From an uncultured Lachnospiraceae bacterium (GTDB lineage Bacteria; Bacillota; Clostridia; Lachnospirales; Lachnospiraceae), in assembly GCA_937901625.1 (NCBI GenBank), contig CALDIE010000079.1, positions 1-16,592 on the forward strand: a stretch of DNA of 16,592 nucleotides, in the 5' to 3' direction. This document shows, piece after piece, positions 13,787-16,592 of this stretch (positions are counted from its first letter, which is position 1; every line of letters starts with the position of its first letter). The notes beneath the pieces are model-generated. The model was not told the DNA's origin, searched no databases, and worked only from the letters and a program-made list of their open reading frames with translations. The position numbers and the translations under genes are program-made.

Positions 13787-15088
13787 GTGTTGGAAAAAAA
13801 GAAGAGAAGGTCCAGACAATTGGCCTGGACAAAACTGGATAATACGGCCAATCTTTTTCCGGTGATCGCATCGGAGAGTTTGACCAATGTTTACCGGATC
13901 TCTGCTGTATTGACGGAGGAAATTGACCCGGAGCTCTTAAACGAATCTGTGGAGTTCGTGGCAGGAGAATTCTTAAATTTCAGAATGCGTCTTCGAAAGG
14001 GGGTATTCTGGTATTATTTCGAGGAGAACGATCATCCTTTGCCGAAGGTAACGGAGGAGAATGATTTCCCTACATCCTATATCAATAAAAACAAGAACAA
14101 TCAATATCTTTTCCGCGTCACCTACTACGGAAGAAGGATCAATCTGGAGGTCTTTCATGCTCTTTCGGACGGGTATGGAGGTCTGATCTTTTTAAAAGAG
14201 ATCGTCTATCAATATCTGAGAAAAAAATATCCCGAGGCTCTCTCCGGAGAAAAGGATAAGATATCTTCCGGTGTTTTTCTGGATCAGGAAGACAGCTATG
14301 TAAAAAATTTTAGAAGTGACGGGAAGCAGCATAAGAAAACCTATACATCCCGACGCGCCGTGACTCTGAAGGGAGAGTATCTGCAGCGGGGAGAGGTTGG
14401 CGTATTGCACTGCTATATGCCTGTTGATCAGTTAAAGAAGGCGGCAAAGGGGTATTCGGTTACGATCAATCAGTTTCTGGTGGGAGCGTTTATATATTCC
14501 GTTTACCGTGCGTATCTTGAGGGAAAACCGTCCGCAAAGCCGATTTCGTGCTGCGTGCCGGTAAATCTCAGACCTTACTATGACAGTCATACCTTAAAAA
14601 ATTTCTTTGTAATGGTTTCAGCGGTATTTAAGCCGGAAAAGGATGACTACAGCTTCGAGGAAGTTCTTCCTATCGTTGCGGACAGTCTCAAGGAGCAGAC
14701 AACGAAGGAAAATCTGGAGAAGATCCTGGAGTATAATGTTTCCAATGAGAGAAATTTCATTTTGCGCATGATCCCGCTTACCATTAAGAATATTGCGATA
14801 CGCCAGGTTTACCAGGCGTCCGCGCATGGGACCACATCGACGGTAACCAATATCGGAAATGTAGATATCAGGGAACCCTACATCCCGTATATTAAGAATT
14901 TTTCCGCAATGTTGGCCATGTCCAAAGGTCAGAATATGAAGGGAGCGATCAGCTCCTATCAGGGAATCTTAACGATCACGTTTACGACGGTTCTTGCGGA
15001 TCCGTCGATCCTGAAACAGTTTGTACAATGTATGACGGATTGCGATATCGAAGTTGCGGTGGAAACGAACGGAGCTTATGATTTCTGA
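13787..15088 (+). CDS. Condensation-fold alcohol acetyltransferase-like acyltransferase
   Basis: About 433 residues in the superfamily of CoA-dependent acyltransferases and NRPS condensation domains, closest in appearance to the alcohol acetyltransferase (AATase)/WS-DGAT-like group. The catalytic motif HxxxDG is present as HALSDG (124-129), followed by the GYGGLIFLKEIVYQYL helix. The later CCVPVNLRPYYD segment matches the conserved NLR region of the C-terminal half. No signal peptide or membrane helix is seen. The start is uncertain: a strong AAGGAGGAGG (13775-13784) favours GTG at 13787 or TTG at 13790, whereas ATGs at 13736 and 13760 in the same frame lack a ribosome binding site. It transfers an acyl group to an unknown alcohol or amine. 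The kinase upstream and the membrane protein and esterase downstream suggest one pathway. Confidence 0.75.
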   Translation: MLEKKKRRSRQLAWTKLDNTANLFPVIASESLTNVYRISAVLTEEIDPELLNESVEFVAGEFLNFRMRLRKGVFWYYFEENDHPLPKVTEENDFPTSYINKNKNNQYLFRVTYYGRRINLEVFHALSDGYGGLIFLKEIVYQYLRKKYPEALSGEKDKISSGVFLDQEDSYVKNFRSDGKQHKKTYTSRRAVTLKGEYLQRGEVGVLHCYMPVDQLKKAAKGYSVTINQFLVGAFIYSVYRAYLEGKPSAKPISCCVPVNLRPYYDSHTLKNFFVMVSAVFKPEKDDYSFEEVLPIVADSLKEQTTKENLEKILEYNVSNERNFILRMIPLTIKNIAIRQVYQASAHGTTSTVTNIGNVDIREPYIPYIKNFSAMLAMSKGQNMKGAISSYQGILTITFTTVLADPSILKQFVQCMTDCDIEVAVETNGAYDF

Positions 15089-15109
15089 TTCGCCAGGGAA
15101 AGGAAATAT

Positions 15110-15799
15110 ATGAATCGATGTCCGCGTTGTAAGATCAATATATATGATGACACAAACGTATGTCCCTTCTGCCATCGCGTACTGGATGAGGTGGGAGACG
15201 AAAAAGAGATATCGGAGCGCTTTCGCGGGGGCGCCTCCTACCCGGATATCTGGACCAAACAAAAAAGGATGCGTTTTGCGCTTCGTCTGGTCCTGTTTCT
15301 GTTTATCGTGGCAGAGATCTGTCTGGTAACGGTAAACCTTCTGGTAACACCGAAGTATCTCTGGTGTATTTTAACGGGCGTGGTGTTTGTATACTCGTAT
15401 GCTTTTTTATTGTACTGGATCCGCCACGACGCCGGTTTTGCTTCCAAGATCGGTATGCAGATGTTTTTGACGATCGTGATCCTGTATGCGATCGATCATT
15501 TTAGCGGCGATCACGGGTGGGCTCTGCAGTGGGCGATACCCGGCATCCTGCTGGGCGGTGATGCTATCGTGTTCTTTTTGATGATGCTCAACCGCAGCAG
15601 GTGGGTCAGCTATACTTTGCTTTTGCTGATGATCGGCATCAGCAGCGTTGCAATCATAGCGTTATATTTTGCGGGGAAGATCAGCAACATTGTTCTTCCG
15701 GTCATTTGCGTAAGTGTTACGGGAATCTTTATTTTGGGGACTGCTATTTTCGGATCGAGAGAATTTGTGAGGGAGATCAAACGGAGGTTCCATGTCTGA
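15110..15799 (+). CDS. Zinc-ribbon six-helix membrane protein (DUF6320-like)
   Basis: A 229-residue protein that opens with a zinc ribbon, CPRC (C4, C7) and CPFC (C18, C21). A 30-residue linker and six predicted membrane helices follow (about 56-78, 83-103, 113-130, 139-160, 166-187, 192-213), ending in a basic cytoplasmic tail, REIKRRFHV. The layout fits the family I know as DUF6320, found in Lachnospiraceae beside acetyltransferase-like and alpha/beta-hydrolase genes; this recollection should be verified by a domain search. Biochemical function is unknown. The ribosome binding site AAAGGA lies a few bases before the ATG at 15110, 21 bases after the acyltransferase stop. Its last eight bases overlap the start of the hydrolase gene. 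It could tether or supply substrate to the soluble enzymes of this operon. Confidence 0.72.
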   Translation: MNRCPRCKINIYDDTNVCPFCHRVLDEVGDEKEISERFRGGASYPDIWTKQKRMRFALRLVLFLFIVAEICLVTVNLLVTPKYLWCILTGVVFVYSYAFLLYWIRHDAGFASKIGMQMFLTIVILYAIDHFSGDHGWALQWAIPGILLGGDAIVFFLMMLNRSRWVSYTLLLLMIGISSVAIIALYFAGKISNIVLPVICVSVTGIFILGTAIFGSREFVREIKRRFHV

Positions 15800-16526
15800 G
15801 GAGAAGGTAAACGTAAGTCTCTTGGGACGGACGGCGAGAAAAATGGTCGCGGTGGCAAATCGTGTGCCGAGGCTCAGCCGTATGTCCGGCAGGGAAATCG
15901 AAGAGACGAGAGAGCGTTTTTATGAAAAGGAAAAACCCTGGCGGTGTCCGGAGCATCTGGAAAATACGGTGATCGGGATGGGGGAGTTTACGATGGAGCT
16001 TCTTCGCACAGCATCGGCAAAAGAGGAGATGTCAACGCAGGAAAAGGTGGAAAGTTCCGCAGAAGAAGACGATCCTGAAGGAGCGGCGACGGATGATCCG
16101 GCTGCGGAACAGGAGAAAAAAACAGAGGCTGCAATCCTAAAGAAGTTACTTGAGAGGATATCGGGAAGAGAAGAATACCGGGAGGATCCCCGGGCAGAGG
16201 GAAGGGGGATCATCTTACAGCTCCACGGTGGCGGATATTACGGAAAGTTTCATAATCTGTATCGTCATACGGCGGCCATGTACCACGAGGTCAGCGGCGG
16301 TCTTGATGTGCTCAGTGTTGATTATCGTGTAGCGCCTGAGCACCCTCATCCGGCGGCATTGGAAGATGCTTTAAAAGCCTATGAGTGGATCCTTGCACAG
16401 GCCTATGATACCGATTATGTATTTGTGGCAGGCGACTCTGCCGGTGGTGGGCTTGCATTGGCGTTATGTTTATATTTAAGAGATCACGGGATGCCGCTGC
16501 CGGCGGGGATCGTTACGATGATATAA
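15792..16526 (+). pseudogene. HSL-type alpha/beta hydrolase, truncated at its 3' end
   Basis: Esterase/lipase-like protein of the hormone-sensitive-lipase family. Seen motifs are the oxyanion-hole sequence HGGGYY (145-150), YRVAPEHPHPA (178-188) and the nucleophile elbow GDSAGGG (214-220, S216). The chain then ends at residue 244 with PAGIVTMI. Family members continue from about this point with a SPWTD-like stretch and about 100 more residues carrying the catalytic Asp and His. Those are missing, so the gene is cut at about 16518-16522. Residues about 74-135 form an unusual acidic Glu/Asp/Ala/Ser-rich insert between the N-terminal cap helix and the first core strand. The ATG at 15792 overlaps the upstream gene by eight bases and has GGAGG four bases before it. 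The full-length gene was probably functional; the break may be an assembly artefact, in which case this is a partial CDS. Confidence 0.8.
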
Positions 16527-16592
16527 TTCAGGATGATGGTGATGACGGACACGATGATCTTGGCCGCCAGGTCGTTCATGCCGAGCTTCGTT
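16484..16592 (-). other. Fragment of an unrelated gene on the minus strand, possibly GtrA-like
   Basis: Read from the window edge on the minus strand, an open frame gives a stretch including LGMNDLAAKIIVSVITIIL followed by NYII, a membrane helix. The NDLAAKII...NYI pattern resembles the last helix of GtrA-family flippase-like proteins, where NYI-SK-FVF usually follows. Here the frame crosses into hydrolase sequence near 16520 and stops at 16486. Codons in the fragment end mostly in C or G (atc, gtc, ctg, gcc), more so than in the neighbouring genes. Identity is tentative because only about 24 native residues are visible. Confidence 0.35.

Overview
The window reads as a chromosomal segment of a Firmicute of class Clostridia, most likely a Lachnospiraceae-type anaerobe. 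The evidence is strong AGGAGG-type ribosome binding sites, a sigma-A-like promoter, a T-box leader in front of pheST, a DUF4250 mini-protein, a KtrAB-type potassium system, and a VanR/VanS-like two-component pair. No rRNA, tRNA, CRISPR array, phage or complete insertion sequence is visible. Genus-level placement is not possible from this sequence alone.

Layout. 1-2038: a 5'-truncated KtrB/TrkH potassium channel overlapping a KtrA/TrkA regulatory subunit. 2086-2451: a small YjdJ-type GNAT protein. 2530-3144: an unrecognised 204-residue protein whose last codons run into a hairpin-forming repeat, followed by a terminator. 3357-3536: a 59-residue DUF4250 protein. 3629-5221: gpmI (cofactor-independent phosphoglycerate mutase). 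A second hairpin repeat and a bidirectional terminator lie at the convergent junction. The minus strand then carries tcdA (5397-6107), a sensor kinase (6233-7942) and its response regulator (7985-8680). The 8681-9085 intergenic region is a divergent control region: a direct-repeat promoter for the regulator on the minus strand, and a sigma-A promoter plus a phenylalanine T-box for pheS-pheT (9086-12582) on the plus strand.

After the pheT terminator comes a tightly packed plus-strand operon (12789-16526): a NahK-like small-molecule kinase, a condensation/alcohol-acetyltransferase-like protein, a zinc-ribbon six-helix membrane protein and an HSL-type alpha/beta hydrolase. Their overlaps suggest coordinated translation. 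The combination of kinase, acyl transferase, membrane protein and esterase is the best candidate in the window for a poorly described system, possibly a lipid or glycoconjugate acyl-modification pathway. That role is inference only.

The last hydrolase stops abruptly after its nucleophile motif, about where a conserved strand should continue. The remaining ~70 bases look like the inside of an unrelated gene on the opposite strand, with different codon use. This end is therefore either an assembly chimera or a real rearrangement breakpoint.
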